From the NCBI GenBank assembly GCA_003298465.1, contig QNGA01000012.1:1-64000 (forward strand): a stretch of 64,000 nt of DNA. Direction: 5' to 3'. This document shows positions 43,578 to 52,386 of the stretch, piece by piece. The notes beneath the pieces are model-generated. The model was not told the DNA's origin and searched no databases. It saw only the letters and a program-made list of their open reading frames with translations. Positions within the stretch are counted from its first letter, which is position 1. Each line of letters opens with the position of its first letter. Source of the stretch: a halophilic archaeon. GTDB lineage: Archaea; Halobacteriota; Halobacteria; Halobacteriales; Haladaptataceae. Position numbers and translations under genes: made by a program.

Positions 43578-44098
43578 CACGACACGACCGACGCTTCCCC
43601 GACGAACCGTCGGGGCCGTTCCCCGAGCCGCCGCTCTCTTTCACCGACCGCGAGGGCCGCGACATCGACGTGTGCCCGTACGAGGAGGACGACGAGGAAG
43701 CGCTGGTCGAGATGTACGTCGACTTCGACCCCGCGGACCGCGCGCAGGGCATCCCGCCCGCGACCGAATCCCGGGTCCGCGACTGGGTGGAGACGCTCGG
43801 CGAGGGGCTGAACGTCGTCGCGTGGCACGAGGACGAGGTCGCGGGCCACGCCACGCTCGTCCCGGACGGCAACGGCTCGTACGAACTCGCCATCTTCGTC
43901 CACCAGCGCTACCAGCGCGCCGGCATCGGCTCCCAACTCATCCGCGCGCTGCTGGGGCACGGCAAGGCCAACGGCGTCGACCGCGTCTGGCTCACCGTCG
44001 AACGCTGGAACCGCGCCGCCGTCGGCCTCTACCGCGACGTCGGCTTCGAGACCACCGACTCCGAGAGCTTCGAACTCGAGATGGTCCTGACGCTCTGA
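43574..44098 (+). CDS. GNAT family N-acetyltransferase
   Basis: The 174-residue protein has a GNAT fold after an N-terminal Pro-rich stretch. The acetyl-CoA motif is RYQRAGIGSQLIRALLGHGKA (about 117-137), and VWLTVERWNRAAVGLYRDVGFE gives the C-terminal motif. Its substrate is unknown. The ATG overlaps the stop of the universal stress gene (ATGA), a tight two-gene operon. A bacterial pattern of Usp fused to or next to acetyltransferase is known, which hints at a link between stress signal and acylation. Confidence 0.87.
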   Translation: MTRHDRRFPDEPSGPFPEPPLSFTDREGRDIDVCPYEEDDEEALVEMYVDFDPADRAQGIPPATESRVRDWVETLGEGLNVVAWHEDEVAGHATLVPDGNGSYELAIFVHQRYQRAGIGSQLIRALLGHGKANGVDRVWLTVERWNRAAVGLYRDVGFETTDSESFELEMVLTL

Positions 44099-44198
44099 GG
44101 CGGCCGGTTCTCGCCCGGCTCTTTCCGTTTCGGCTCGGAGCGCGACTTCGGCGAGCAAAGCACTGAAACGCCTCGGCCTCCTTCGAACGAACACGAAC

Positions 44199-44636
44199 AT
44201 GACTCAGCGGGTTTCTAGCGAGACTGTAGACACCGTCCGGGCCACCGTCACCCGGAGCGGCGCGACCGACCGTCCGTGCGTCGAGATTCCCGCGGACGAC
44301 GCCGAGGCGTTCCCGGAGGACGACGTCGTCCGCCTCGTCATCGACGACACCGAGTACCGAGCGCGCGTCGAACGACCACTGACCGGCGACGGCCGCCTCA
44401 TCCGCGGCGCGTACGACACGCCGAGTCTCGCGCGCAACCCCGGCGACGGCGAGAACCGCCTCACGGAGTGGTTCGAGGCGAGCAACCGCGAGTTCGACCA
44501 GTCGGTCCTGCTCGACGTCGTCTCGGAGGAGTTCCGGTACGGCCTCCGCGAACCGGGCAAGCGCACCGTCTACGACGCCACCGAGGGTCCCGACGACGGC
44601 CTGGCGAACATCGCGGAACAGGTCGAGGAACGATGA
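44199..44636 (+). CDS. Haloarchaeal conserved hypothetical protein
   Basis: The 145-residue protein begins MTQRVSSETVDTVRATVTRSG and looks like a beta-rich domain: VEIPADDAEAFPEDDVVRLVIDD resembles the AbrB/DNA-binding or beta-barrel edge strand pattern, then RLTEWFEASNREFDQSVLLDVV forms helices. No Cys cluster or TM. The family is haloarchaea-restricted in my judgement and function is unknown. Its stop overlaps the next start (ATGA), so the two genes form an operon. Confidence 0.72.
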   Translation: MTQRVSSETVDTVRATVTRSGATDRPCVEIPADDAEAFPEDDVVRLVIDDTEYRARVERPLTGDGRLIRGAYDTPSLARNPGDGENRLTEWFEASNREFDQSVLLDVVSEEFRYGLREPGKRTVYDATEGPDDGLANIAEQVEER

Positions 44637-45076
44637 GCAAGCGCGAGGAGTTCCTGGCGGGCGAGCGCGTCGAGGACGTGGCGCTCTTCCTGGCCGACTC
44701 GTTCGTCGACGGCGGCTCGCTGGCCGACCACGGCGAGTCCGTCCCGGACGGCACCCTGCTGGTCGTCCCGGGCGACACGGGCCGCAGCGTCTTCCAGACC
44801 GCGACCGGGATGGAGGCGATGGGGTTCGCAAAGCGTGCGATGGGAACGGAGGGCACCATCGACGCCGACCTCACGGGCGGCGAGTGCCCGGCGGCGGGCG
44901 AGGAGGCGGACGGCGACGAGGACGCCGACCACGAGACGGAGTTCGTCTTCGCGTTCGCCGAGGAGCAGAACGAGGACGTCGGCGACATCTACGCGGAGGG
45001 CGACGTGATTCACGCCTACGCCTACTGCGACTGCGGTACCGCCTACTCCCAGAAGTGGGTCGCGGGCGAGCGGTAG
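44633..45076 (+). CDS. Haloarchaeal conserved protein (DUF5807-like)
   Basis: The 147-residue protein begins MSKREEFLAGERVEDVALFLAD and has VVPGDTGRSVFQTATGMEAMGFAKRAMG, then an acidic linker, and a C-terminal part with FAFAEEQNEDVGDIYAEGDVIHAYAYC and a CDCG pair near residues 132-135. It resembles the haloarchaeal DUF5807 family as I remember it. The Cys residues could bind metal. It is translationally coupled to the previous gene. No function can be assigned. Confidence 0.75.
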   Translation: MSKREEFLAGERVEDVALFLADSFVDGGSLADHGESVPDGTLLVVPGDTGRSVFQTATGMEAMGFAKRAMGTEGTIDADLTGGECPAAGEEADGDEDADHETEFVFAFAEEQNEDVGDIYAEGDVIHAYAYCDCGTAYSQKWVAGER

Positions 45077-45138
45077 GAGAGACGCGGCCCGCGGCCGCGG
45101 CCAGCACGGTTTTCCGGTCTGCGGTCCCGCTACCTCCC

Positions 45139-45432
45139 ATGTCGACCGACCCAGAGGACGCACGCTACGACCACGTCTCGATAGACGACTGGGACGCCGT
45201 CGAGGACCATCTGCGGCGGTTCGCCGACACCGGGCGCGTCGACGCGGTCGGCGAGCGCGTCGTCGCGGAACTGGACAACTCGCGGTTCTCGGTCGCCCGC
45301 GACGGCGAGGTGAGCGCGGGCATGCCGCTGCACGACTTCGACGCGGTCGTCGACGAACTGCACTTCGACCACGACGGCGGCGCCATCGCCGTCCGCGGCG
45401 ACGACTTCGACTACGAGTTCCGCCGTCCGTAA
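45139..45432 (+). CDS. Small acidic haloarchaeal protein
   Basis: The 97-residue protein is acidic and probably a small alpha/beta fold: YDHVSIDDWDAVEDHLRRFAD is a helix-rich start, then ELDNSRFSVARDGEVSAGMPLHDF and AIAVRGDDFDYEFRRP as strands. No signal, Cys or TM. It follows the preceding operon after 62 nt and may belong to it. No family is recognised. Confidence 0.7.
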   Translation: MSTDPEDARYDHVSIDDWDAVEDHLRRFADTGRVDAVGERVVAELDNSRFSVARDGEVSAGMPLHDFDAVVDELHFDHDGGAIAVRGDDFDYEFRRP

Positions 45433-45489
45433 CGCCCCGGATTCGCCCACCCGAGAGGACCCCGGTGACGCGGTTCCTTACCGGCGAGT

Positions 45490-46290
45490 TCACGCCCGCC
45501 CGACGAGGGTCGCGACGCGCTCGCGGTCGACGCGGTTCGTCGTCTCGCCGCCCTCCTTCAGCGCGGTGCCGACGATGGCTCCGTCTGCGACCGCGAGCAG
45601 GTCGGCGACGTTCCCGGCGGTGACGCCGCTCCCGACGAGGACGGGCGCGTCCGCGCCGAGGTCGTCCCGGCGCGCGACGACCGCTTCGAGCAGGTTGGCG
45701 TCAACCGCCCGTCCGGTGCCGGGGCCGCTGACCACCAGGCCGTCCGCCTTGCCGCGTTCGAGCGTCTCCGCGACCAGTTCCTCGACGGGGCGCTCGGCGA
45801 GCGGCGCGGAGTGTTTCACGGCCACGTCGGCCAGTATCGCCACGTCGGAGTCGAGCGTCTCGCGGAGTCGTAGCGTCTCGTGCGCTCGCCCCTCGACGAC
45901 GCCCTGGTCGGTCACGCGCGCGCCGGCGTGGACGTTCACGCGGACGAAGTCGGCGTTCGCGGCGGTCGCCACCGACAGCGCCGCCGCGGCGTCGTTCCGC
46001 AGGACGTTGACCCCCAGCGGTAGCTCGACCGCTCGCCGAATCTCGGTCGCGACGCGCGTCATCGACGCGACGACGTGCCGAGGCACCTCGTCGGGGTAGA
46101 AGGGGGCGTCGCCGAAGTTCTCGACCAGCACTGCGTCCGCGCCGCCGGCTTCGAGTTCCCGTGCGTCGGCCAGCGCGCGCTTGAGCAGCGCGTCGAAGTC
46201 GCCCGAAAATTCCGGCGCGCCGGGTAGCGCGGGCAGGTGGATCATGCCGACGACCGGGTCGTCTGCGTCGAAGACCGCGGAACCGTTCAT
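45490..46290 (-). CDS. BtpA/SgcQ family protein
   Basis: The 266-residue TIM-barrel protein matches the BtpA family: VVGMIHLPALPGAPEF at the N-terminus, GADAVLVENFGDAPFYPDEVPRHVV, PLGVNVLRNDAAAALSVA and VLVGSGVTAGNVADLL. BtpA is linked to photosystem I stability in cyanobacteria; archaeal members have another, unknown role, perhaps in sugar or nucleoside metabolism. The ATG at 46290 is chosen because MNGSAVFDADDPVVGMIHLPALPG fits the family start, and GCTTAACT lies about 25 nt upstream. The upstream extension is Arg/Ser/Thr-rich shadow sequence. Confidence 0.87.
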   Translation of the reverse strand: MNGSAVFDADDPVVGMIHLPALPGAPEFSGDFDALLKRALADARELEAGGADAVLVENFGDAPFYPDEVPRHVVASMTRVATEIRRAVELPLGVNVLRNDAAAALSVATAANADFVRVNVHAGARVTDQGVVEGRAHETLRLRETLDSDVAILADVAVKHSAPLAERPVEELVAETLERGKADGLVVSGPGTGRAVDANLLEAVVARRDDLGADAPVLVGSGVTAGNVADLLAVADGAIVGTALKEGGETTNRVDRERVATLVGRA

Positions 46291-46366
46291 GCCGGTGGCG
46301 TCGGCGCGGCGGGAGTTAAGCGAACCGACCCGGAGCGGACGAGCAGCGAGCGCCCGTCGGGCGTCT

Positions 46367-47485
46367 TCAGTCGTCCGCCGGGTTCGTGCCGTCGCTCGCC
46401 TCCTCCTCGCTCGCGCCGTCCTCGGGGTCGAGGTTCCGGAAGCCGTCGAGGATGACCTGCTTCGCCACCGCGCCCCGGGTCGTCCAGTGGTGGGCGTAGT
46501 CGAGCATGTCGTCGTAGATGTCCGGCTTGCACCCCGCGGCCTTCGGGTGGCCGCCGCCGTCGACCTGCCGGGCGACCTCGTGGCAGCGCTCGAACGCGTC
46601 GGTGCCCCGGATGGAGGCGCTACCGGCGGGCTTGACGACGACGGAGGCGTCCGCACCCTCCTCGCGCATCGCCTCGGCGACCTCGTTCTGCGAGCAGCGG
46701 CCGTAGGTCACGCCGACCGTCCAGTCGCCGACCTCCTTCAGTTCGCCACGCTCGACGGCGCGCTCGACGAGCGCGTCCTTCTCGACGCGGCGCTCGGCGA
46801 CGAACTCCTCGACCGCCGGGGGGAGGTCGGCGCCGTGTTCCTGGACGACCGCCATGTACTCCTCGGGTTCCGTCCAGTAGGAGTAGTCGGCGAGGTCGTC
46901 GCTGCGCGGGTCCTCGCGCAGCCAGAGGTCGTGGTCCCGGGTGACGGCGGCGAGTTCGACGAGGTACTCCGGGAAGTCGTGGTCGAGCGACCGCGCGACA
47001 ACGTCGGCGGTGCACTCCTCGTCGGACTCGCCGACGACGAGGTCGACGCCCGCGTCCCTGACCGCCGCCGCGACCGTCTCGTCCCACTGGTGGTGGTCGA
47101 ACCACGAGACGCCGTCGGCTTCCTCGACCAGCACCGCCAGTTCCGCGGCGATGGGTTCGAACGCGTCCGGGCAGAGGTCGCAGACGAACACGGTCGCGCC
47201 GTCCTCGGCGTACGCCGCCACGTTCTCCAGGGTCTCGTCCAGGTCGTGCGGTCCGGTGGGGACCAGCGCCGCGTCGCCGTACGCCTCCCGTATCAGCGCG
47301 GTCGCGGCGAGGCCGTCCGCGTCAGGGTCGGCGACGACGGCGACGTCCGCGCCGTCGAGCGCCTCCCGTACCTCCTTTTCCTCCTGTTCTTCCTCGATAG
47401 AGTCCGGCACGAAGAACCCCTCGCCCGGGAGCAGCGACTTCCGTTCGAGCGAGAGGCGCTCGTCGTCGATGAGCCAATCGTCCAT
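46367..47485 (-). CDS. DHH family phosphoesterase
   Basis: The 372-residue protein has the DHH/DHHA1 layout: metal motifs ADPDADG (52-58), FVCDLCPD (100-107), the name-giving DHH at 130-132 in SWFDHHQ, and a later Asp in VTRDHDLW, then the DHHA1 substrate domain with GGGHPKAAG (310-318). Family members are RecJ-like nucleases, oligoribonucleases or cyclic dinucleotide phosphodiesterases; length and layout suggest a RecJ/Nrn-like archaeal exonuclease or phosphodiesterase. An acidic tail ends the protein. An ACTCTTTGCG element lies about 25 nt upstream. Confidence 0.88.
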   Translation of the reverse strand: MDDWLIDDERLSLERKSLLPGEGFFVPDSIEEEQEEKEVREALDGADVAVVADPDADGLAATALIREAYGDAALVPTGPHDLDETLENVAAYAEDGATVFVCDLCPDAFEPIAAELAVLVEEADGVSWFDHHQWDETVAAAVRDAGVDLVVGESDEECTADVVARSLDHDFPEYLVELAAVTRDHDLWLREDPRSDDLADYSYWTEPEEYMAVVQEHGADLPPAVEEFVAERRVEKDALVERAVERGELKEVGDWTVGVTYGRCSQNEVAEAMREEGADASVVVKPAGSASIRGTDAFERCHEVARQVDGGGHPKAAGCKPDIYDDMLDYAHHWTTRGAVAKQVILDGFRNLDPEDGASEEEASDGTNPADD

Positions 47486-47643
47486 ACCGTCTCCTCGGCC
47501 CGCGTCGCAAAGAGTTCCCCGTTACGGACCGACGGCCGGCGCGCCCGTCGCCCGGTCGGAGGTCGGCGGTCCGAACCGCTCGGCAATCCGGCCGACGGGG
47601 CGGCCACGGTCCGTTCGTCATCGCGGCGTGACAAACGGCTTCC

Positions 47644-48078
47644 CTACGCCGCCTCCTCGTCCAGTTGCCGAACCGTCAGCACGGGCGTCGGACAGATGCG
47701 GACGACGCGCTCGGCGACGCTCCCGATGAGAAAGCGGTTCTCGCCGTGGCGACCGCGGGTGCCGGTGGCGACCACGTCCGCGTCCCGTTCGCGGGCGTAC
47801 TCGCTGATGGTGGCCGCGGGGTCGCCCTCCCGGACGGCGGTGGTGACCTCGCGGTCGGCGTGGTCGCGGACGCTCTCCAGCGCCTCCTCGCCCTGCTCGT
47901 GCAGGGCGTCCCGGAGTTCGTCGCGCAGCGATTCGGGCGAGGACTCTATTTCGCCGGTGTCGACGACGTAGAGGGCGTGTACTGCCGCGTCGAATCGGCG
48001 CGCGAGGTCGAGCGCCACCGTGACCGCGCGAGTGACGCTTTCGGAACCATCCGTGGCGACGACGACGGTGTCTATCAT
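47644..48078 (-). CDS. Universal stress protein (UspA family)
   Basis: The 144-residue protein opens MIDTVVVATDGSESVTRA and ends with DADVVATGTRGRHGENRFLIGSVAERVVRICPTPVLTVR, the full Usp ATP-binding motif (G-2x-G-9x-G-S). It is a cytoplasmic ATP-binding stress protein, likely a dimer. Start choice: two in-frame ATGs exist (48099 and 48078). GTTTAAGGG (48102-48110) lies 24-32 nt before the second, so the second fits a leaderless start. It sits between the DHH gene and the DUF1611 gene on the same strand. Confidence 0.88.
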   Translation of the reverse strand: MIDTVVVATDGSESVTRAVTVALDLARRFDAAVHALYVVDTGEIESSPESLRDELRDALHEQGEEALESVRDHADREVTTAVREGDPAATISEYARERDADVVATGTRGRHGENRFLIGSVAERVVRICPTPVLTVRQLDEEAA

Positions 48079-48101
48079 CACCGGCAGTTGGCTCGCCATT
48101 C

Positions 48102-48110
48102 CCCTTAAAC
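48102..48110 (-). promoter_or_regulatory. TATA-like box of the universal stress gene
   Basis: GTTTAAGGG on the minus strand lies 24-32 nt before the ATG at 48078 and so decides between the two candidate starts. Confidence 0.5.
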
Positions 48111-48176
48111 TCTCGTAGCTCTCCCCCGGTCCGCACTCGCCCGGTAGCCGTCGTCCCGCGAACCCCGTCGTCGCGG

Positions 48177-49214
48177 TCAGAGCGCGTCCCGGACGGTCGC
48201 CAGCAGGTCGGCCGGCCCGTCGTCGTCGTAGACGTTCGCGGCGGGGACCGGACACTCGACCGCTCCGGGGTCACCCCACGTCGAGACGGCCGCGACGGTC
48301 GCCTCCGACAGCCCTTCGACGAGTTCCATCTCCTCCTCGACGCCGGCGACGGGCCACTGGTCGAAGTGGGTGCGCCGCTCGCGGTCGGGCTGGTCGACGA
48401 GGACGACCGCGTCGGGCCACGCGCCGTGGAGGATGGACAGCGTGACGCCGGAGTAGGCGCGGTGGGTGAGCGCCGCCTGCCCCTCGACGAACACGATGTC
48501 GTGCTCCTCGGCCACCCCGCAGACGAGGTCCTCGACGACGCCCGCCGCGAAGTCGGCGGGCACGCGGTCGACGACGACGCCGCGGTGCGCGCCGACCATG
48601 ATGCCCGTCTGGCCGGTCGCGACCCAGCCGGCGTCGAGGCCGGCGCGCTTCGCCGCGCGATACAGTTCGAACGTCGTGGTTCGTTTGCCGACCGCGCAGT
48701 CGGTGCCGACCGTCAGCACCACGTCCGCGTCGCAGTCGTCCACGCGCCCGTCGCCCACGCGGAGGCCGTCGCCGTCCGGCGGCTTGCGAACGTCGAAGAT
48801 GCGCGCGCCGTGCTCGTCGGCGAGGTCGCGCCAGGCGTCTCGCTCGCCGAGGAAGACGTGCAGGCCCGAGACCACGTCACAGCCTCCTCGAATCGCCTCC
48901 TCGATGTCCGCGACCCACTCCTCGGGCAGGTCGCCGCCCGCGGGTGCGACGCCGACGACGAGCGCCGCGGCGTCGGGGGCGCGCTCCAGCGCCTCGGCGG
49001 TGGAGGCGACGACCGGCACGTCCGCCACGTCGTCGCGGCCGAGCACGTCCGCCGCCGACTCGCCGGCGCGCGTGGAGTCGACGACCGCTCGCGCGTCGAA
49101 CAGTTCGCTGTGCATCACGACCCCGTTGGCCGTCTTTCCGTCCATCGTTCCGAACGCCCCCTCCGCGAGCACGACCGCGGGAGCGGGGGCGTCGAAGGCG
49201 CGCCTGAGATTCAC
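48177..49214 (-). CDS. DUF1611 family P-loop protein
   Basis: The 345-residue protein has the DUF1611 layout: an N-terminal Rossmann-like part (about 1-150) with VVLAEGAFGTMDGKTANGV and a C-terminal P-loop domain with GTDCAVGKRTTT (170-181) and TGQTGIMVGAHRGVVVDRVPADF. Members (including DgcN-type proteins) have been linked to D-glutamate or amino-sugar acid metabolism in bacteria; the archaeal role is not set. It is cytosolic. No DgcA-like enolase is adjacent. It is divergent from the second M32 peptidase, with a 105-nt spacer. Confidence 0.85.
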   Translation of the reverse strand: MNLRRAFDAPAPAVVLAEGAFGTMDGKTANGVVMHSELFDARAVVDSTRAGESAADVLGRDDVADVPVVASTAEALERAPDAAALVVGVAPAGGDLPEEWVADIEEAIRGGCDVVSGLHVFLGERDAWRDLADEHGARIFDVRKPPDGDGLRVGDGRVDDCDADVVLTVGTDCAVGKRTTTFELYRAAKRAGLDAGWVATGQTGIMVGAHRGVVVDRVPADFAAGVVEDLVCGVAEEHDIVFVEGQAALTHRAYSGVTLSILHGAWPDAVVLVDQPDRERRTHFDQWPVAGVEEEMELVEGLSEATVAAVSTWGDPGAVECPVPAANVYDDDGPADLLATVRDAL

Positions 49215-49319
49215 GTGCTATCCTGTCCCACGCCGGGTGAAAGGTCTGGCCCCTCTCATGGAAGGGTGCGGGTTTCCGCTACCCCGGAATTGATAACGAG
49301 ACACGAACTTTCAGTTCGC

Positions 49320-50822
49320 ATGGCAACCGCCGAGACAGACGGCGCGTACGCGGAGTTGCTCGACCGAGTGAAACGAATCGAGAACGTGGGCAACGCCGCC
49401 GGCGTGCTCTACTGGGACCAGCAGGTGAAGATGCCCGAGGGCGGCACCCCTGCCCGGTCGAAACAGCTCTCCGCGCTCCAGACGGTCAAACACGACCTGC
49501 TGACCGACGACGCGGTCGGCGACCTGCTCGACGACCTCGAATCGCGGGACCTCGACGACGAGCAGGCCGCGGTCGTCAGCGAGGTGCGCCGCCAGTACGA
49601 GCGCGAGGTGGAGGTTCCGGGCGACCTCGTCCAGGAACTGTCCGAGACCATAAGCGAGGCCCAGCAGGCGTGGCGCGAGGCGAAAGAGGAGGACGAGTTC
49701 GAGACGTTCGAACCGTATCTCGACCGACTGCGCGAACTCCACGTCGAGCGCGCCGAGCACGTCGACGCGGAGAAAGACCCCTACGAGGTCATGTTCGAGG
49801 AGGGCGAGCCGTACCTCCCGCTGTCGACCGTCGAGCGCATCTTCGACGAACTGCGCGAGGGGCTGGTGCCGCTCATCGAGGACGTTCAGGAGAACGGCGC
49901 GGACATCGCCGACGACGCCTTCGCGGGCGAGTTCGACCCGGAGGACCAGGAAGCGCTCTGTCGTGACGCCCTCGACCTCCTCGGGTACGACTGGGACAGG
50001 GGTCGCCTCGACACCGCGCCGCACCCGTTCATGTCGGGGACGCAGTTCGACGCCCGCATCACGACCCGGTTCCACGAGACCGACTTCGTCGACCCCCTGA
50101 CCGCGACCGTCCACGAGTTCGGCCACGCCACCTACCAGCTCGGCCTGCGCGACGACGCCTACGGGACGCCGCTGGGCAACTATCGCAGTTCCGGCATCCA
50201 CGAGTCCCAGTCGCGGTTCTGGGAGAACCACGTCGGCCGGACGAAGGCGTTCTGGGAGCGGTTCCTGCCGACGGTGAAAGAGCGGTTCCCCGAGTTCGAG
50301 GACGTCACCGTCGACGAGGCGTACGAGGCGGTCAACCAGGTGTTCACGGACAACCTCATCCGCGTCGAGGCGGACGAACTCACCTACCACATGCACATCA
50401 TCCTCCGGTCGGAGATAGAGCGGGAGTTCGTCGGCGGCGACCTGGACGTGAGCGAGATTCCGAACCGCTGGAACGAACTGATGGACGAGTACCTCGGCGT
50501 CGTGCCGGAGACGGACGCCGAGGGCTGCCTGCAGGACATCCACTGGTCGAGCCGGTTCGCCGGCTTCCAGAACTACACGGTCGGCAGCGTCTTCGCCGCC
50601 CAGCTCTGGGCGACCATCGAGGAGGAACTGGACGACCCAGAGGCGATGATACGCGAGGGGAACTTCGGGCCCATCCGCGAGTGGCTGACCGAGAACGTCC
50701 ACCGCCACGGCCAGCGGTACACCACCGACGAGTTGATCGAACGGGCCACCGGCGAACCGCTGACGGCGGAGTACTTCCTCGACTACGTCACCGAGAAGTA
50801 CGAAGCCATCTACGACCTGTAG
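49320..50822 (+). CDS. M32 family carboxypeptidase (second copy)
   Basis: The 500-residue paralogue of the peptidase at 40031-41548 shares the same frame: HEFGH at 265-269, HESQSRFWENHVGR following, DTAPHPFMSGTQFDARITTRF, and ENVHRHGQRYTTDELIERATG near the end. The two copies are clearly close relatives across their whole length. The promoter AATTGATAACG (about 25-32 nt upstream) resembles that of the first copy. It is in the opposite orientation, 7.8 kb away, so a duplication with inversion or separate acquisition is likely. Small substitutions around the active site could give different specificity. Confidence 0.92.
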   Translation: MATAETDGAYAELLDRVKRIENVGNAAGVLYWDQQVKMPEGGTPARSKQLSALQTVKHDLLTDDAVGDLLDDLESRDLDDEQAAVVSEVRRQYEREVEVPGDLVQELSETISEAQQAWREAKEEDEFETFEPYLDRLRELHVERAEHVDAEKDPYEVMFEEGEPYLPLSTVERIFDELREGLVPLIEDVQENGADIADDAFAGEFDPEDQEALCRDALDLLGYDWDRGRLDTAPHPFMSGTQFDARITTRFHETDFVDPLTATVHEFGHATYQLGLRDDAYGTPLGNYRSSGIHESQSRFWENHVGRTKAFWERFLPTVKERFPEFEDVTVDEAYEAVNQVFTDNLIRVEADELTYHMHIILRSEIEREFVGGDLDVSEIPNRWNELMDEYLGVVPETDAEGCLQDIHWSSRFAGFQNYTVGSVFAAQLWATIEEELDDPEAMIREGNFGPIREWLTENVHRHGQRYTTDELIERATGEPLTAEYFLDYVTEKYEAIYDL

Positions 50823-50858
50823 CGGACCGCGCTCTCCTCCGGTCCCCGAGACGTCGCC

Positions 50859-51035
50859 CTACTCGACGTACTTCTCGGGACCGTTCTGGAACTCCTCTTC
50901 GTGCTCCGTGGAGCAGAAGTAGTAGGTCTCGCCCTCGTACTCCATCGTCGCGGGCGCGTACTCCTCGTCCTGATAGTCGGTCTCCGCGGGGTTGGTCCGG
51001 TCGACCTCCATACCGCAGACGGGACACGTGGGCAT
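50859..51035 (-). CDS. YHS domain protein
   Basis: The 58-residue protein is a single YHS domain: MPTCPVCGMEVDRTNPAETD, a Tyr-rich middle (MEYEGETYYFCSTEHEEEF) and a short end. The Cys pair and the CSTEH motif are typical metal-binding residues of this family, found near metal ATPases and oxygenases. Such small proteins may carry copper, zinc or heme-related metal. The ATG at 51035 begins the domain; a longer frame to 51140 adds unrelated residues. It is convergent with the peptidase gene. Confidence 0.8.
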   Translation of the reverse strand: MPTCPVCGMEVDRTNPAETDYQDEEYAPATMEYEGETYYFCSTEHEEEFQNGPEKYVE

Positions 51036-51159
51036 ACCCGCCCTTCTCGTCGCGAACAGTAGGGCGTTGCGGCCCGGCGTTCGCGGGGTCGACCACCGGC
51101 ACCGGAAATACCAGAAGCTAGACCTAACATCCTGGTTCAATTTCTAATATTACATTCAA

Positions 51160-51170
51160 TTTATAAACGG
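51160..51170 (+). promoter_or_regulatory. AT-rich promoter of the glycan cluster
   Basis: TTTATAAACGG lies in an unusually AT-rich stretch (51130-51170), 35-45 nt before the ATG at 51205. It is the only strong promoter-like element before the five-gene cluster, whose genes mostly overlap. Confidence 0.55.
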
Positions 51171-51204
51171 AGATGGTGTACTACCGCCAAACTCGGATTG
51201 GGCA

Positions 51205-52386
51205 ATGAGAGAGGACATCGAGGACGTTTCCGCGGCGGTGTTGCACGACCGGTTCCCCGGCATGGGCGGTGGCGAGCGGTTCGCCATCGAGGCGGCGCGA
51301 GTGCTGGACGCGCCCATCTACACGACCTACGTCGCGTCGGGGACGGACCTGCCGGACGACGTTCGGGTCGTCCCGGTGCGCCAGGAGAAGTACACCAGCG
51401 GCCTCTCCGGACGACTCCTCGAGTGGCAGAACGAGGGGATGAACCCCTTCGAGACGCTGTCGGTCTCGCTCGACCTGACCGACGCCCACGACGACCTCGC
51501 GGAGTACGACGTGCTGCTGGAGAGCGCGCCGCTGTCGAAGTCGTACGTGCCCGACGTGGACCAGACCGTCATCCACTACCCCCACAGTCCGCCGCGATGG
51601 CTGTACGACCTCTTCCGCGACCGACTCGCCGCGCTGGACTACCCCGGCGTCGGGTTCGCGATACGAGCGTACGCGAAACTCTGGCGGACGCTCGACAAGG
51701 AGGGCAACGACTACGTCGACCGCTTCGTCGCCAACAGCGAACTCGTCGCCGACCGCATCCAGCGCTACTACGACCGTACCGCCGCCGTCGTCTACCCGCC
51801 GGTCACCGGCGACTGGCGAACGGAGGGCGACGACGGCTACTTCGTGACGTGGTCGCGGCTCGCGCCAGAGAAGCGCATCGACCTCGTCGTCGAGGCGTTC
51901 GCGGGGCTGGACGAGCGTCTGCTCGTCGCCGGCGACGGCGAGCAGCGCGAGGAACTCGAAGCGATGGCGGCCGGCCACGACAACGTCGAGATTCTGGGCT
52001 ACGTCGACGACGTGGAGTCGCTCGTCGCCCGCGCCACCGCGGTCGTCTACGCCCCGCGGAACGAGGACTTCGGTCTCGTCGGCGCGGAGGCGCTGTCGGC
52101 CGGCAAGCCCCTGCTCGGCGTGAACGAGGGGTTCACCCGTCACCAGGTCGTCGAGGGGACGACCGGCCTGCGGTTCGAACCCACCGTCGAGTCCCTGCGC
52201 GAGACGGTCCGCCGGTTCGACCCCGGCGCGTTCGACGCCGACGAGATTCAGCGGTTCGCCGGCCGATACGACTACGAGACGTTCGCAGAGGACCTGGTGA
52301 CCGTCGTCAACCGAACCCACGCGGACGCCGCCACCGAGCGCGCCGCGGTCGACGTAGATGATACGGAAACCCCGCACGTCAGCTGA
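51205..52386 (+). CDS. Glycosyltransferase family 4-like (GT-B)
   Basis: The 393-residue enzyme is a retaining GT-B glycosyltransferase. The N-terminal domain has the glycine loop MGGGERFAIEAARVL, and the C-terminal domain has YFVTWSRLAPEKRIDLVVEAF and RNEDFGLVGAEALSAGKPLLGVNEG, which holds the E-x7-E nucleotide-sugar motif. It adds a sugar to a lipid or glycan on the cytoplasmic face. It starts a five-gene cluster and overlaps the next gene by 29 nt. The substrate is unknown; mannose-type transferases share this pattern. Confidence 0.9.
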   Translation: MREDIEDVSAAVLHDRFPGMGGGERFAIEAARVLDAPIYTTYVASGTDLPDDVRVVPVRQEKYTSGLSGRLLEWQNEGMNPFETLSVSLDLTDAHDDLAEYDVLLESAPLSKSYVPDVDQTVIHYPHSPPRWLYDLFRDRLAALDYPGVGFAIRAYAKLWRTLDKEGNDYVDRFVANSELVADRIQRYYDRTAAVVYPPVTGDWRTEGDDGYFVTWSRLAPEKRIDLVVEAFAGLDERLLVAGDGEQREELEAMAAGHDNVEILGYVDDVESLVARATAVVYAPRNEDFGLVGAEALSAGKPLLGVNEGFTRHQVVEGTTGLRFEPTVESLRETVRRFDPGAFDADEIQRFAGRYDYETFAEDLVTVVNRTHADAATERAAVDVDDTETPHVS

